A stretch of 64,000 nt of DNA from Tetraselmis striata (lineage: Eukaryota > Chlorophyta > Chlorodendrophyceae > Chlorodendrales > Chlorodendraceae), in contig VCJN01001692.1 in the NCBI GenBank assembly GCA_006384855.1, forward strand, positions 16,517 through 80,516. The letters run 5' to 3'. Of this stretch, positions 15,826 through 28,599 are shown piece by piece. The first letter of the stretch is position 1; each line of letters begins with the position of its first letter. Below the pieces are notes generated by a model. That model saw only the letters and a program-made list of their open reading frames with translations, did not search any database and had not been told where the DNA came from. The position numbers were made by a program, and so were the translations under genes.

Positions 15826-17960
15826 TTTATAAATGTAGATGTCCTGCCGGCTGCGGCATTGGATGAATTGCGGAGGTGGTGCCACATCTTGACACAGGCG
15901 CGCCGTGATAAATGAGAGTCGCCCTCTTTTGTATGTTGTTAGTCATCTTCAGGCCCGCTCACACTTCCCCCATCGGCTTTATCGCAGCAGCACTGCCATC
16001 ACTGCTTCGTTCTCCCCTCTTTCATCAGTGCCCTGGCCCAGCCCAATCATGCTTACCGCCCCGCTGGCGCTGCAACACTCAGTGAACCTGAGTCTGTATC
16101 CCACGTTTTGGTATCTGGTGCATGCAGATTGCACTCATTCCCTTAACGGGTGGCACACGGCACCGAGCAGGTAATGAAGGATGAAATAGTCTGTAATGAT
16201 AGACCCAATCTCAGACAGCAGCTCCACCCTACAACACGCTCATGGAAAACTGATGATTGCTACATTCATGCATAACCTGCCATCCCTGATACTGGAATGA
16301 TACTACCCCCCCCCCCCCCCCCCCCAGATGAAGATGCACACCAAGTCCCTGCTCAACGTCAGGGAACGGGGAGCGATCCCTTGCTTGTGGCGCTGCGGGC
16401 AATAGTTTTGCGGGGAGGCCTCTGCCTGCCATCTGCAGCAAGGGACCGAGGTTCGACGGAGCGCTGACGGGGGTAGGCAAGACTGATAAACACTGCTACG
16501 AGTGACAGGATGTTGCCTAGCGCATGCGTGTGGTTTCTCGTAACTTAGACTGCTATCAGACAGTACCTCAATAATGTCACATAGCTGATGTCGCTGTTTT
16601 CTAGAATGAAATACCTGACATAGAAATATTACCAGGAGGGCACAAGGTTTGCTGGAATGAAGCGTTTTTGTTTTAGACAGTCTGACGGTGGGTATTAGAG
16701 CCGGCGTGAGAGCTTCGTCCTTCATCCCGTAGGAGCGTCGCCTACCCGCTTCCGTAACTGGATTGCTGCCTAAACGGCCGTCGTAGAGACGCTGCAAGGG
16801 TTTCACTGGTGCCAGTCCTGTCCCGGGGGCGGGAAAAAAAAAGGAGCGGCCAATCTTTTTTACCGATATATGCCATTTGATGGAAAATAATATGTAGATA
16901 TGTTGATTGTTCATGTATACGGTGTTTTTAAAAATCAGTAACATTGTAAACCATTGAAATTTAAAATTCAAGCATTACATCTCTCATTTCTCTTATTTGA
17001 GCGTGCCACGATATCCCGCTACGCGGCGTCAGCCGCCACGTGCGCAAATTTAGAATTGCAAACGCGTACTTCACGCAATGGACTCGTACAAACTCCGCTT
17101 CGTACGAACGCCAGATAAGCCCTACTGTGTGCTCATGTCAAAGCGATTCCTGTATATTAACGCAGTATTCGGGTTCGATACGCCGCGCCTTTCCAGCTCA
17201 GCTCAGGTCGGGCACAGCCGCCGCCAGCATCGCGTGCGCTGCGCCCAGTTCAGCCAGGACTGGGAACGAAAGAAGCGGCTTCCAGAATGCGCAGCAGTGG
17301 TCTTACTTCACCTTGTCACCGGGAGGTTTCACGTGCACCGTGCTCACCACTGCGGAACCCACGCGACCCCTGCCCTCTCGCCTTGCCCTGGGTTGCGTGT
17401 CCGTTTTCCAGACCAATAGCGCTAAGATGGTGGCCGCGACTGCGTGTGCTGCCGCCACCGGCGCCACCCGGTAAACCCCCCCCCCCCCCCCCCCCCCCGC
17501 CCCCCACCCCGGCCACTCCGCTTTCGCTCGACTCCCCTACCCTGCCGGGGATTCGGCAGCCAGGGGGCCTCAGTGCATTGCAGTTGCGACACTCGGTGAT
17601 AGCAGCGCCGCGCGTTCCGCCACATCCGCACAGCGAAGTCCTGGTCGCTCCCGGTGCTTCCCCCGGGGGAAGCCGCCGATGTACCGGGGCCTTCTGGCGC
17701 CCGTTGGCGTTAGTTGATTGGCCGCTCATTGACAGAAGACGGCCGCGCCCCATCCCCGCCCGTCTCCGGCATGTACTGGCGTGCACTGGCGTGAATTTAT
17801 CGTGACCAGCAGTCTTTCTGCACTTGTCTGCAGCTGCGCTAGTTGCTGGTTGTGAAGTCTCGCTCCAGATAGGCCTTCACACACTGGCGGCAGCGCCCCC
17901 AGCTGCCTAGACTGCTCAGGGGACTGGTTGCAGCAGACTTACAGGAGATTTCTTCGGGCG
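15826..17960. other. No gene recognised; short dispersed repeat inside
   Basis: Between the helicase and ALB3. It holds a C21 tract near 16305-16325, a roughly 45-bp segment (about 16735-16785) that recurs at 49530-49590, and a C24 tract near 17476-17499. A 222-codon open frame on the minus strand (16303-16971) shows no domain and runs into the homopolymer. The ALB3 promoter probably lies near its right end. Confidence 0.4.
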
Positions 17961-18156
17961 CAGGTGTGCGTCGACGTTGCGGCCTGCCGCTGGCAACCAG
18001 CCCCTTTTCCTGGGCACCGGAATCAAGGGTGAGCTCCTCCAGCCCAGCGACGTTTCTTTTTGACAGCTACGTCACGGAGCACGTCCACCTGCGGCAGTCA
18101 TGAGACCATTTCAATTCACAACTTAGAGACAACGCTGTCCTTTGGATGCAGGTGCC

Positions 18157-20399
18157 ATGCCGGTTCGCCGTGTTGCGCCCAGGAGGGCTGCTGTCCGGGT
18201 GCAGGCTATGATCCCCAACGCCGACCCGTCTGCCCTGGACCACGTAGCTGCACAGCTCACCCCCCTGCTGTACACTCTAGCGGACGCCGCCCCAGCGGCA
18301 GAGGTTGCCGCACCCGAGAGGCAGACTGGCCCCCTGACCCCTCTGGCCAACGTGTTTGAGAGCGTCCTAAAGGTAAGTATTGCTGCACACGGGCAGGCCA
18401 TGCATTGATGATGTGGTTACGCTGAGTGGACATAGCCAGCCGCTGACGTACCCCCCCCCCCCTCCCCCCCCCTTTTCTCCTTTCCAAAGCTACTGGACCA
18501 GGGACTGGAGTCTGCTCATGTCCCCTACTCGTATGGTTTCGCCATCATCATGCTGACCATCCTTGTCAAGGCTGCCACATTCCCTCTCACCAAGAAGCAG
18601 GTACTTGCACAGAGCAACCATTGTCTGGGCCTCATGTGCTCCTGCCTGAGGTGTAGGCTGGTGGATTGACTCTAGTGTTCGGCTCCTGTCAGGTGGAGAG
18701 CACGATGGCGATGCAGACAATTCAGCCCCGCGTGAAGGAGCTGCAGGAGCGGTATAAGAACGACAATGAGAGGCTGCAGATGGAGACCGCTCGCCTCTAC
18801 AAGGACGCCGGCGTCAACCCGCTGGCAGGCTGCCTGCCGACAATCGCCACCATCCCCGTCTTCATTGGCCTCTACAGGTAGATTGAAACTCGTGCATCCT
18901 TCGCTTGCCCGAGATGGGGCGCCCTGTGTCTGGCAGTTCAAGCTGAGCCACGGAAAGAGGAAAGTGGGTGGGATTTGTGTGCTTTTGGTGGGCATAAGTG
19001 GATGTGGAGGAACTCTAGACTGTGTACGTGCTGAAACTGTGCCGTGTCCCGGGACTGAATCCCAGGGCGCTGAGCAACGCTGCGGACGATGGGCTTCTTA
19101 CGGAGAGCTTCTTCTGGATCCCTTCCCTGGGAGGGCCCACGACCATCGCAGCGCGGAATGCGGTGCGTGCGCGCATTGGCATATGTGCTCCATGCACCTC
19201 GTGGTGCATATTGGTAGCTGAGTGTCGGCAGTCTCTGAGGATCATGGTGTGACATGCAGGGTTCGGGCTCCAACTGGCTGTTCCCGCTGGTGGATGGGCA
19301 CCCGCCCATCGGCTGGCACGACGCACTGTGCTACCTGGTCTTGCCCGTGGTGCTCGTCATCTCACAGGTAATTGTCAAGAGGGGGGGGGGGGATCCTTGC
19401 AGTCTGTGCTCGAGGATCCGCATATGCATAGCGTGTATGCAGCACGCAGTATGCTCGCATGTACCAGTTTGGGCATACTTGTGCTGAATGTCGACTTGTG
19501 TGCCTGTCCCTTTGTTTCAACAGTCTGTCTCTCAGAGGATTATGCAGCCACAGCAGCAGACCACGGACCCAGCGCAGCAGCAGACACAGGCCATTCTGAA
19601 GTTCCTCCCGCTTATGATTGGTAGGATTGCCGCATTCGACTGCCCCCCCCCCCCCCCCCCCCCTACCAGACACACCCACGCACTTGAGGTTGACTCACCG
19701 CAACTGACAGTGATCTGATGCCCTGTGGAATGCTTCAGGCTGGTTCTCCCTCAATGTGCCCTCTGGCCTGACGCTGTACTGGATTACCAACAACATTCTC
19801 ACCACAGCGCAGTCGGTGAGATCCTGCTGCTCCCTTCCTTGCGCTGTTGCTGTCCATGCCCCAGCGAGCACCCATAACCGCTTGGTCTGTGCGCATATGG
19901 TGGAGATGTGCACCGGCGCGAGCCCTGACGGCATGGATGTTTGCAACCAGGTGTTCCTCAGAAAAACCACGCCGGATAGTGTGAAGGCACTGGCAGAGAA
20001 CGTGCCCATGGGAGCCACCACCATTGTCAAAGAGAAACCCGCTGAGGCCGAGAAGAAAATGACAGGTAGATGTCGATATCAAACTATCCAGGATGTGCAT
20101 CTTTACATCCCCAGAGCTGACGATGCTGACATACTTTAAGGGTGGGATGCAAGGTGGGTTGCCAACATTCACAATGTGTGCATTGAACACATGTATTGGG
20201 TGCTGCAGGGAAGGAGATGGGATCCCGAAAGAAGAAGGGGTCCAAGTTCAAGGAGCTCCAGGCAAAGGAGAAGGGAGCCACGTTCGCGGCTCTCAAGGCC
20301 GCGGAGCAAGCTGCGGACAAGATCTCCGACAAATCTGACGCTGAGCCAGCTCAGCAGGTAGACGCAGAGATTGTGACCGACAGTGTTGACCAGAAGTGA
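18157..20399 (+). CDS. ALB3: ALB3/Oxa1/YidC-family thylakoid membrane protein insertase
   Basis: It inserts light-harvesting and other proteins into the thylakoid membrane together with cpSRP/FtsY. Exons: 18157-18372 (probably 18152-), 18490-18600, 18693-18877, 19066-19162, 19260-19367, 19524-19620, 19739-19815, 19951-20065, 20209-20399; phases close, giving 398 residues from the Met used. A 5' exon ending at 18028 with donor GTGAGC joins in phase and would complete the transit peptide; the segment RRAAVRVQA looks like a transit-peptide end. Membrane segments: GFAIIMLTILVKAATFPLT, GCLPTIATIPVFIGLY, ALCYLVLPVVLVIS and the family signature NVPSGLTLYWITNN. Between them lies the conserved QPRVKELQERY loop. 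The stromal tail has one basic motif (GSRKKKGSKFKEL), the likely cpSRP43 contact, then an acidic end; the second basic motif of plant ALB3 is not seen. Confidence 0.92.
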
Positions 20400-20447
20400 G
20401 GCAATCCATTTCTGCGCAAGCACCCGGATCTGGTTTTGAATAGTATG

Positions 20448-20452
20448 TGTAA
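20448..20452 (+). terminator. Putative TGTAA poly(A) signal of ALB3
   Basis: TGTAA 49 nt beyond the ALB3 stop codon. Confidence 0.55.
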
Positions 20453-23393
20453 ATCAAGAGTTCCCAACAGGCGTGATCATTGCGGACACGACTGGTTGGT
20501 CATCTGCACTTGCTACATGTAGGATGTCGTCTGAAATCTACGGGCGAGTAAGGAATGGCATTCAGGACTGTAGTCACCGCTGTTCCTGTTGTGGCCGTAC
20601 TGTCATTACATGCTGCTACTAGCTCCCTTATCACACTAGCTAGCTAACTAGCAATTGCTGCCAAATGAATTGTGAAATACTGTGGTTACGGTACCACGGT
20701 ATTTTGACTTTATGGGTACTGCGGACAGAGCGACAAAGTATTGAATATTTCATTGACTGCTCGTGCTGGCTTTGCTGGGGTGCTGCTGTGGCGTTTGAAC
20801 TATTCGGACTATTCATGTTTGAATCCCAAGCCTATTGGCGCAGCTGCAAACGTGTACCCGTGTAGTAGGGGTACGAGCACCGAGGCTACGACAAGGGGAA
20901 GGCCTCGCCCGGACGCAGGAAATGTCGCTGTACGTACGGCTAATCATCTCTGCCAGCCGGCGGCGAGCGGACTCCATTCGATAATGCAGTTGCGATGACT
21001 ATATACATAGCGCGGACTCAGAACAAAGTCAAAAATATTTATTATATATCGCTATTAGGCCTCAGTAATGTGGAGCGTACACTGTCAGCATCACAATGGG
21101 AGTATTACGAGCATGTGTACTGCTACTAGACTACAATACACCTGTCAAATAATACCTGTCATCAGCAGATAAGATCTGTGACCCGACTACATAGCGACAT
21201 ACGGAGACCAAAAATCTCGGCATGGTACACTGATACAGTGGTACCATCAGCAGCTACAGGGTAGCCAGTATTTTCGAGCGGGATTTTCGAGTGGCAGTCT
21301 CAGCCCATCCTCATCAGTCTCGCAGCAGCATCAGGTCGCGTGTACTCGTCACACTATCCGAGTGCTGACTGCGACGGGTATCATCGTACGCATACTTGCC
21401 GCCAGACCCTGTCGTTCGCCCAAAACTGCAAGCACAGCAGGCGAGCAGGCGCGTAGAATTTCAGTGTCAAGCAGCACACGCCGTATCTGTAGTAGTGCTG
21501 ACGGCGCTCCACCTATCGCCACTTCCCATACGGCATCACAAACTTTCTCTACACTACCGTCGAGTGAGGTGACGCGAGTTCATAAGATTTCGCCCAGCAC
21601 ACAGGAAGGTGCCACCACCTGCGGTAAGCGCGTCTTCCGCCTCAACACGCTGCGACGGTGCACACTTGGCTCAATCCGTCTGCGGTGTGGCGGGATACCC
21701 TCGCGGTCGCTATGCCGGTTGACTGCCGCCAGCCGAGCGCACGGCTGTGCCGGGCATTCCATCCCGAGATATTTAGTCTTGTCCGATACTGACGACGTCT
21801 TTCCGGCAGTCGCGAGAATCACACCATCGGCGGCCCTATCCGGCTGTGCCATAACACTCCACTGTGCATATGTACTCCAAGCGGCGTCTAGAAGCCTCAA
21901 CTGCCACAATGAGAAGTAGCGCAGTGTTCGGCTAAGTTGCCGGCGGGTCGACATGATAGTGCTTGCAGTCGGGAATAAGTGGTTCGCTGTTAGCACATTA
22001 CTATTGCATGTACTATTCATCCCAATTTCTCGTTGCCGCGTCTCCCTCGCACGGTAGTAATTTCAAACGACGTGTTTCGACCACGTATCATGACACGCGT
22101 GCCCCCACACGACCGCGGGCCCTGCGAGATGCACCATGTTTCTGCCAACTCCCAAGGCGAGTGCCGCGGCTCTCCATGCGTACCTCACGAATGTCATCTA
22201 TATGCGACGCGTGCATATTATTTGAGCCCGTCTACTCGCGTCCCCAGACGTGGCTTACTAAGGCCCGATACGCTTTCATCGAAATTTCCGCGACGCTGTA
22301 TGACTTATCCGTTCTGACATATATCACAAGCGGCTGCGCAGCACCACGCGGCCAACACGCTTGCTAATAAGGCCTCAGTGTACGCCACCCATGCAACATG
22401 CATCATACCGCCGAGCTATTGCCACCGTTTGCGGAACCCCCCCCCCCCCCCCTCCCACACACACACGGTACAAGCAGCTGCCCACATGGTCGGCGACCCG
22501 CCCTTCTTGATAGCGATTCTGACTGCTTGTGTATTATAGTATTACTACGCTACCTGATTAACGAAAACGACCGTAAATCGCGGTCTCCTTCGCCCTTCCA
22601 AGTATCATACTTCTTATTCGCATACTGCGCGACGTGTATTAGTTGGGTGCTATTCCGGAACTTGTGCCAGCACAGTATCAGCACAATCACTCCGAAACAT
22701 TTCGTCGCGCTACGATCTTAGGAGCCACATATTATGTTCACAAGCCATGACGGTGGAATAATCTTCCAGGTGCCTGCGACTGAGTAGGCAGCATAATCGT
22801 CGACGGCCAGCTTTATATGCGTAACGCTCACCGAGCTTTCTGCGGTGATACGATTCAGACTGCTCTGTGTACGTTCAACCCATCATAGGCCGGTAAGGTC
22901 AGCAGCGATATTGGCATGTCTAGGCAACGATCCGAGTGACAGCACAGTCACCAGCCGCACTATAGCCGGCGCATCGAAGCAGGCGGCATCATATTTATCA
23001 CAAAGTGCAAACGTCTGAGTACCACGAACCTCGCACTGTTATCCCATTTGTGTAGTGGTCGAATATTTGTCGTCGAAGCTATGTCCTAGAAGCGTGATAA
23101 ACCACCACTGCTAAAACCATGTTGTCGCAGCGCAATAATATAGCGCCGCTGATAATATGATAGTAAAACATAACGGACGCTTCGAGCAGATTGTCCGATA
23201 ATCAAGTTATCGTCGTCGTTGGAGTCGAAATGATCTCGTCGTAACGCTGCGTCTAACCATTTGCAGTCGCAGTCTCGACTCGCAGTTACAGAAATATTGC
23301 TGCCTCGGGATCGGTAAGCCTCTACTGCGCAGTGGTGTTGCAATTTGTAGCAGCCTCATCTCTGCCTCAGATGATGCATTGCGCCGGGACAAA

Positions 23394-23396
<3 letters not shown>
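20453..23396. other. Long stretch without a recognised gene
   Basis: Base composition is nearer 50% GC than in the genes. The only suggestive signal is a minus-strand frame from about 22020 to 21362, described separately. A C13 tract followed by CACACA lies near 22437-22465. No splice-supported exons or RNA genes are visible. Confidence 0.4.
21362..22020 (-). pseudogene. Unidentified interrupted reading frame
   Basis: A minus-strand frame of 146 codons is followed, after a single TGA, by about 76 further codons in the same frame. The second part (for example LDGSVEKVCDAVWEVAIGG followed by a hydrophobic stretch) vaguely resembles the protease region of Copia-type polyproteins, but there is no catalytic DSG/DTG triad, so I do not claim that. 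It may be a decayed mobile-element gene or chance. Confidence 0.2.
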
Positions 23397-23443
<47 letters not shown>

Positions 23444-23470
23444 GCGTGTGTGTGCGTGTGTGTGTGCGTG
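23397..23470. repeat. TG/CG-interrupted dinucleotide microsatellite
   Basis: An uninterrupted (TG)n run passes into TGTGCG variants on its right side. Confidence 0.95.
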
Positions 23471-23928
23471 TCCATGAGCGTCCGGCTGTGTATCTGATGT
23501 GTTAAAACTGTCACTGAGGATGCCTGGAAGATGCGGGGTTTTGTGTAAACATCAATGCGTGCTGACGTGCTTAATATGCAAACGCGGTGCTCACACTTGC
23601 AGGTTCTTTCGAGCCATGCTAGCGCCAGCATCATCTGACTCCAAGCGGTGAGAAGTCTGTACGGATTTTCTCGCATCTTAGAAACATCCAAGACAGCTAG
23701 AAGCCACTGGGAGGCGCCGCAATTTCGTCACTGACAGCACTCTGGGGATATCTGCATCCCCCAGGACAAGGATCTCTGGCCACATCTCGGTCTTTCTACT
23801 TCTACAGCCTTCACTCTGCTATTCGCAAGCTTCACCACGTCCGTTCAACACTGTCTGCAAGCAGCGGCACGTCCAGCCTCGACATCTGATACTGGCTTCG
23901 TCTTCTTGCTTCCAGGACTATTTCAAGC

Positions 23929-26900
23929 ATGTTTTGTTCTCGACAGCAATTGGCTGAGCCCGGCAGTGGTATATATGGTCAGCATTGTTCTGAACTCTCC
24001 GCCTCCACTGGCAGCTACCAGATTCAACGTGCAAACCACTACCTGGCAAGGTCAATGTATGATGACACTGCTGATGAACGACCATCCAGCACTGAGACTT
24101 ACATGGACATGGCCACTGGCCGCTGCGGGGACATTGGTGGATTGGCACAAACAGCCAGCCTTTTGTCGCTTGGTTCACCGGAGGGGTCGTCCGGGATGGA
24201 GTCTCCACCTCATCATACTGACAGCGATGGCAGTGACAGCCCCCAGAACATGGCAGCACTACGGACTTCTGCACCACCGGCTTGGGCAAGTTATATGAGA
24301 ACTGGCAATGCTTTTGCAGAGCAGCATCAAGTTGCAGCTTCTGGCAGCAGCACCAGCTCAGTCAACACCCGCTTTCCAGGCCAACCCTTCCAGCAAGCTA
24401 TGCTGCCAGCCGTCTCTAAGACATTGCAGGCAGCTGATTCAGCGGTGAACAAGACACTTTCCAGCGCATCAGACGTACAGCGCCATTCAGTCAGTGAGCA
24501 GCCGGAGCTCGCATCACAGAGTCTACTATTCCTGGAGGCAATGAGTAAGGCACCACCAGCTCCAGTCAGCGGCCATCATGGGCCTGACCACTCTATGTAC
24601 CCTCATCAGCTCAGTACGAATAAGCAGGGGGCGCCGCAAGCCCCTGCTCCACCACCACACAACAGCGACAGTAAGCGCGCGAGGTACATGCCATATCCCT
24701 TCTATTGTATAGTACGACTCTCACAGTAAGGGGATGCACTGAATGTTGTCGCAAGTATGACCTCAACATACCATACTACGTAGCGCAGAACGGGCATAGC
24801 AACCGACCCGATGCGATAACTAAGTCATGCAGACAGAAAGTACAGCTTTTGATTCCAGTCAAATATATCGCAATATGTAGCTGTGAAAAATAGTGCAGAA
24901 ACTACCCGCTTGTGTGGCGTCAGCCACATGAAAGTTCTGTAGTAACACTGGCTCTCCCCGCTGCAGGTGGGTTCAGCCATCCGGGCCACGCCGGCAAGGC
25001 CAAGGAGTGGAGAACATTGAGCAGGGCATCGCCAATGTTGAAAAGACGGCATCAGGGTAAGAGATCATTGACTGTTCATTTGACTGTTTTCTCACTTAAA
25101 CTTATAGAAGAGTTTAATCTTTATATCTGCTACATATCGTCAGAGAACTTACGCTTTCTGTGTGCAACTAACGCATACTGAATTGAATACAATCATGGTC
25201 AGCGCCATACTTCACTCTCAGACAACAGTTCATTGCTTCTAACTGCTACACATGTCCCGCTTGTACCGCCAGGCAAGTGATGGTGACCGTCACACTTTTG
25301 GCAGCAGGCTTCCTCATCGGGCCAGGTGGCACATCAGTCAGAGAAATCGGCAAGCGCACTGGGTCCGACATCAAGTCCTGGACAGCCCAGTCTTCTGGCG
25401 ACGGCACCGGACGCCCAGTCAGAGTGTTCCATATTGATGGGTCCAAGGATGCCTGCCGGAAGGTGCTTGAGATCATGAGTGATGCGGTTGACCACTACAA
25501 GGTGCGGTTGACCACTACAAGTCTTCCGCCATGGACTACCTCTCTGCTGAGTGATTGAGACTGTTGCTCGAAGCAGCCAACCCCTTATTCATGATGCAGA
25601 CCTGCATATATCGACAGACATAAAGTACTCGTCCATTAAGGGTGTCCATTTTTATGGTATTCATGTTCTGTGCTTGAGCAGTTTGCGCGAGCCCCCCCAC
25701 ATGATATTAAATGTGCCTGCTGCCATGCCAGCCACATATTATGATTGACGACACCAGGCAAGAGTGCGATTTTTACAGTGATCTGTTTACACTGATGAGC
25801 TGGTATCCAAACTCCTGACCAATTATCACGTTACTCTATTCAAAATCCCAAGCATCGTGCCCATATCAGTGCAGCTGAGATATGTGTATTGCTTCGTGCG
25901 CCATGATCTGCAGTACCTCTGCGAGGGGAAGTGCTCTGGAAAGGTCGTCACGCGGATCCACCGCATCCGGGGAATCGACTTCAGCTACCAGCCACCGCCG
26001 CGAAACATTGTTCCCTTCGCGGCTGCCCTGCTCTGCAGCACTGGCCGACCTCTGCCAGCCTCCAGCATGACTTCCAGGAACGACTCCAAGAAGAGACATC
26101 AGCAGACGCAGCAGGATGCTTTCCAAGGAGTGTCTTCTCGGCCCAGGCATCCGGCTGGCACCTTCCTGGGGAGCTCTTGCAATGCCTCCACTGGTTGGTA
26201 CGCCGATCAGCACGTTCCGGATGGGTCGATGCAGCCATCACATCAAGCCAACTACCCCTGTCCAGCCTCGTACCTCAGGTCCGATGTCAGGCATTCCATT
26301 GCTGCTTCAGGCAGACCGCCAGCTACATTGCCGCACCATCAACAGCTTCCAAAGGCACACTCGTGGCCCAAGCCTGGGGGCCAGCCACTGCAGCAGCCAA
26401 TGTCAGTGCAGCAGCAGTACCTTTATGACTCTCTGTGTGAAGCCGTGATCGCAGCCTCAGTGCAACACAACGCAGACGTTGCTCCCACCCGGCAGGACTT
26501 GAGAACAATCTCTGCAGCAGATTTGTACCATCAGATGCCAGGGGATGCTGCTTCTTGCGGCGCAGCTCTGTTTCCAAGCTACTTTGCCCCAGATCCCCTG
26601 CAGCTTCAGCCCTGGTACAGCCGTGACAACCACCAAGAATGTCAAACAGAGCACGAGTACTACACAGGTCCTCATCAGTCCGCCGATGCAGCCAATCACG
26701 CACTCATGATGACAGGGCTCTATGGCATGGGTGCAGCTCCGCACAAGCCCCAGAACCAGCCTGCACACACCGAGGGCAGCATGTTACATCCTGGGCTCCT
26801 TGCTGATGCAGACCTACCAACACATGTGGCAAACAACACAGTGATGAGCCAGTCTCACACTCATGACTTCCCCGCGGCCTTCTCCTCGCACCAAGCCAGC

Positions 26901-26996
26901 AGCATATGCAGCAGTGGCAATATTTCAGCGCCCGAGGCAGCAATCTCAGGTGCAGTGGAGCGTTCTCTTGTAGCCCTACTCAGTCCAGAGCTGTAG
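23929..26996 (+). CDS. KH-domain RNA-binding protein with low-complexity flanks
   Basis: A probable RNA-binding regulator of unknown target. Four exons: 23929-24683, 24967-25056, 25273-25501, 25875-26996; phases close, giving 731 residues. Residues 1-250 are Ser/Thr/Gln/His-rich and low in complexity. The KH fold is in exon 3: VMVTVTLLAAGFLIGPGGTSV continuing to REIGKRTGSDI, with GPGG as the GxxG RNA-contact loop, then VRVFHIDGSKDACRKVLEIM as the last strand and helix. Exon 4 opens with an unfamiliar basic/aromatic segment (LRYVYCFVRHDLQYLCEG...RIHRIRGIDFSYQPPP) and goes on as a Gln/His/Pro/Ser-rich tail. Such architecture is common in RNA-granule and splicing regulators. The exon 3 donor sits in a 20-bp tandem duplication, so the end of exon 3 has an alternative. 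Confidence 0.75.
25481..25520 (+). repeat. 20-bp tandem duplication across a splice donor
   Basis: Two 20-bp copies (25481-25500 and 25501-25520) differ at one base. The difference (GATGCGG versus GGTGCGG) creates the GT donor used to close exon 3 of the KH gene. Confidence 0.85.
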
Positions 26997-27963
26997 TGCA
27001 TCTCTCTGGTACTCCTCTCGCAGCAATGACAGCGCTGTACATACGTTCTCCTACTTTGGTTCTGCATACAGGCTTCCAGTTTTGAAGCGCTGAGAGTCAG
27101 CGCCGGGACCTGTTGAGCTGTTGACCAAACGGCGGCCCAGTGCCAGACGGCAGATGTGACGAAATCCGAAGCGACACAGACCTTTATGAGATGCGCCAGA
27201 ATCAGTATGGCATAGCTAATAAGCACCAGTCAGGAGCAGCGCTTCACTTTTCCATCGCTCATCTCGTTGTCTGGATCAAGAGTAGCAAAAGCAGAGGGAT
27301 ATATAATAAAGTAAGTAACGGTTTGTGTTTCCCATCTTATTTCGGTCGGCAGTGTGGATTAGAGCTCATAGGCAAAGTAGACATATTCTGAATACGTCAA
27401 GGAACAGTGAACTGCTTGTTTGAACCAGCAATAATAGAGAACTCGTACTGTTCGTTCTCAGTAATGAATAGGCAGTGGCGGACTGGCGCCCCCACCGCAT
27501 CTTTTGATTGAAAGGCCCAATGTTGCTTGTAAATAACAGCCATCAGTGCACAACAGTCGCTCATCCGCTGAAAGCGACAGTTATCCTTGCTTAACAATAA
27601 AAGCTGATGCCGCCCTAATGAAAGCAATCTCAATACATCTCCAGGGACCGTACTATCCTAAACATCAAACACTAGAATGCAATGTGTGCGGGGCAATAAT
27701 TATGATACTAGTGCATACATATATTTTCATCAATGAACCAGGAAGACAGGTACATACATCATTATACAATAGTACATCGTGTATATGTGTCTGCCTGATA
27801 TTAGCAGATAGTCTGCACACCGTTTGTACAGATATGCGGAATGTCCGTGGTTGCTGATGCATGTATGTATTGATCTGCCAGCAACTATCAATGCGGACGA
27901 AGAAGTTGTTTCCGCGCACCCCCTCCCCCCACCCTGTCAATCCCATGACTCGCCACTTCCATT

Positions 27964-28029
<66 letters not shown>

Positions 28030-28599
28030 GTATGTACGTATGTATGTATGTATGTATGTATATATGTATATGTATGTAGGCATGATAGATAGCACATTAT
28101 AGCATATATATACTAAAAAGATTGTTGTACTGTTTTCAAATAGCATGCAGCAGCAAATTGGGCGGAATTGAGCGGAATTGGACGGATTGGGCGGAATAAT
28201 CAATGGATGTACTGCGATCTATGCTATATAATTATGTTCATGTGGTAATGCCGGTAGCCTGGGTGCTAATTATCACCGACAATGGATCATTTCTCACATG
28301 CGACCGCTACTACAAATGCAGGTCGTTTGACATCCTTACACATGATATGTGCAAACCAATATATCAAGAACAGTGGCGCGCAGGCGCACAGACGAGGCCG
28401 GCCGAGCCAGCCGCCCCCCTCGTAAGAATCTGGTTGTACAAGAAATGTCCATAAGTCAATGAGAGCGGGCAAACAAGATATACTGCAATACGGTAGTCAG
28501 GCGGCATATACGTATTGCCTGCGCTACGGTCGCAGGTCGCCTTAGTTGCTATAGCGACTATCATAGTTGCTGTTACCGGCCACCTCCTGGAAAGTGTAA
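26997..28599. other. 3' flank of the KH gene; no further gene seen
   Basis: A possible TGTAA lies at 27528-27532. A (CA)n microsatellite followed by GTATGTAT repeats covers about 27966-28080. Otherwise I see only short open frames. Confidence 0.4.
27966..28026. repeat. CA dinucleotide microsatellite
   Basis: About 30 CA units, followed immediately by TATG/TATGTA tetranucleotide-like repeats up to about 28080. Confidence 0.95.

Noticed and set aside
16303..16971. 222-codon minus-strand frame
   Set aside because: Ends in a homopolymer, has no domain or splice support, and includes a dispersed repeat.
17120..17200. Possible tRNA (gggttcgatacgcc resembles a T-loop)
   Set aside because: No matching acceptor stem, D-arm or anticodon arm could be formed around it.
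23356..23691. His-Thr repeat protein on the minus strand
   Set aside because: Produced by the TG microsatellite; no other coding evidence.
27888..28203. Cys-Val repeat frames around the CA microsatellite
   Set aside because: Artefact of dinucleotide repeats being open in several frames.
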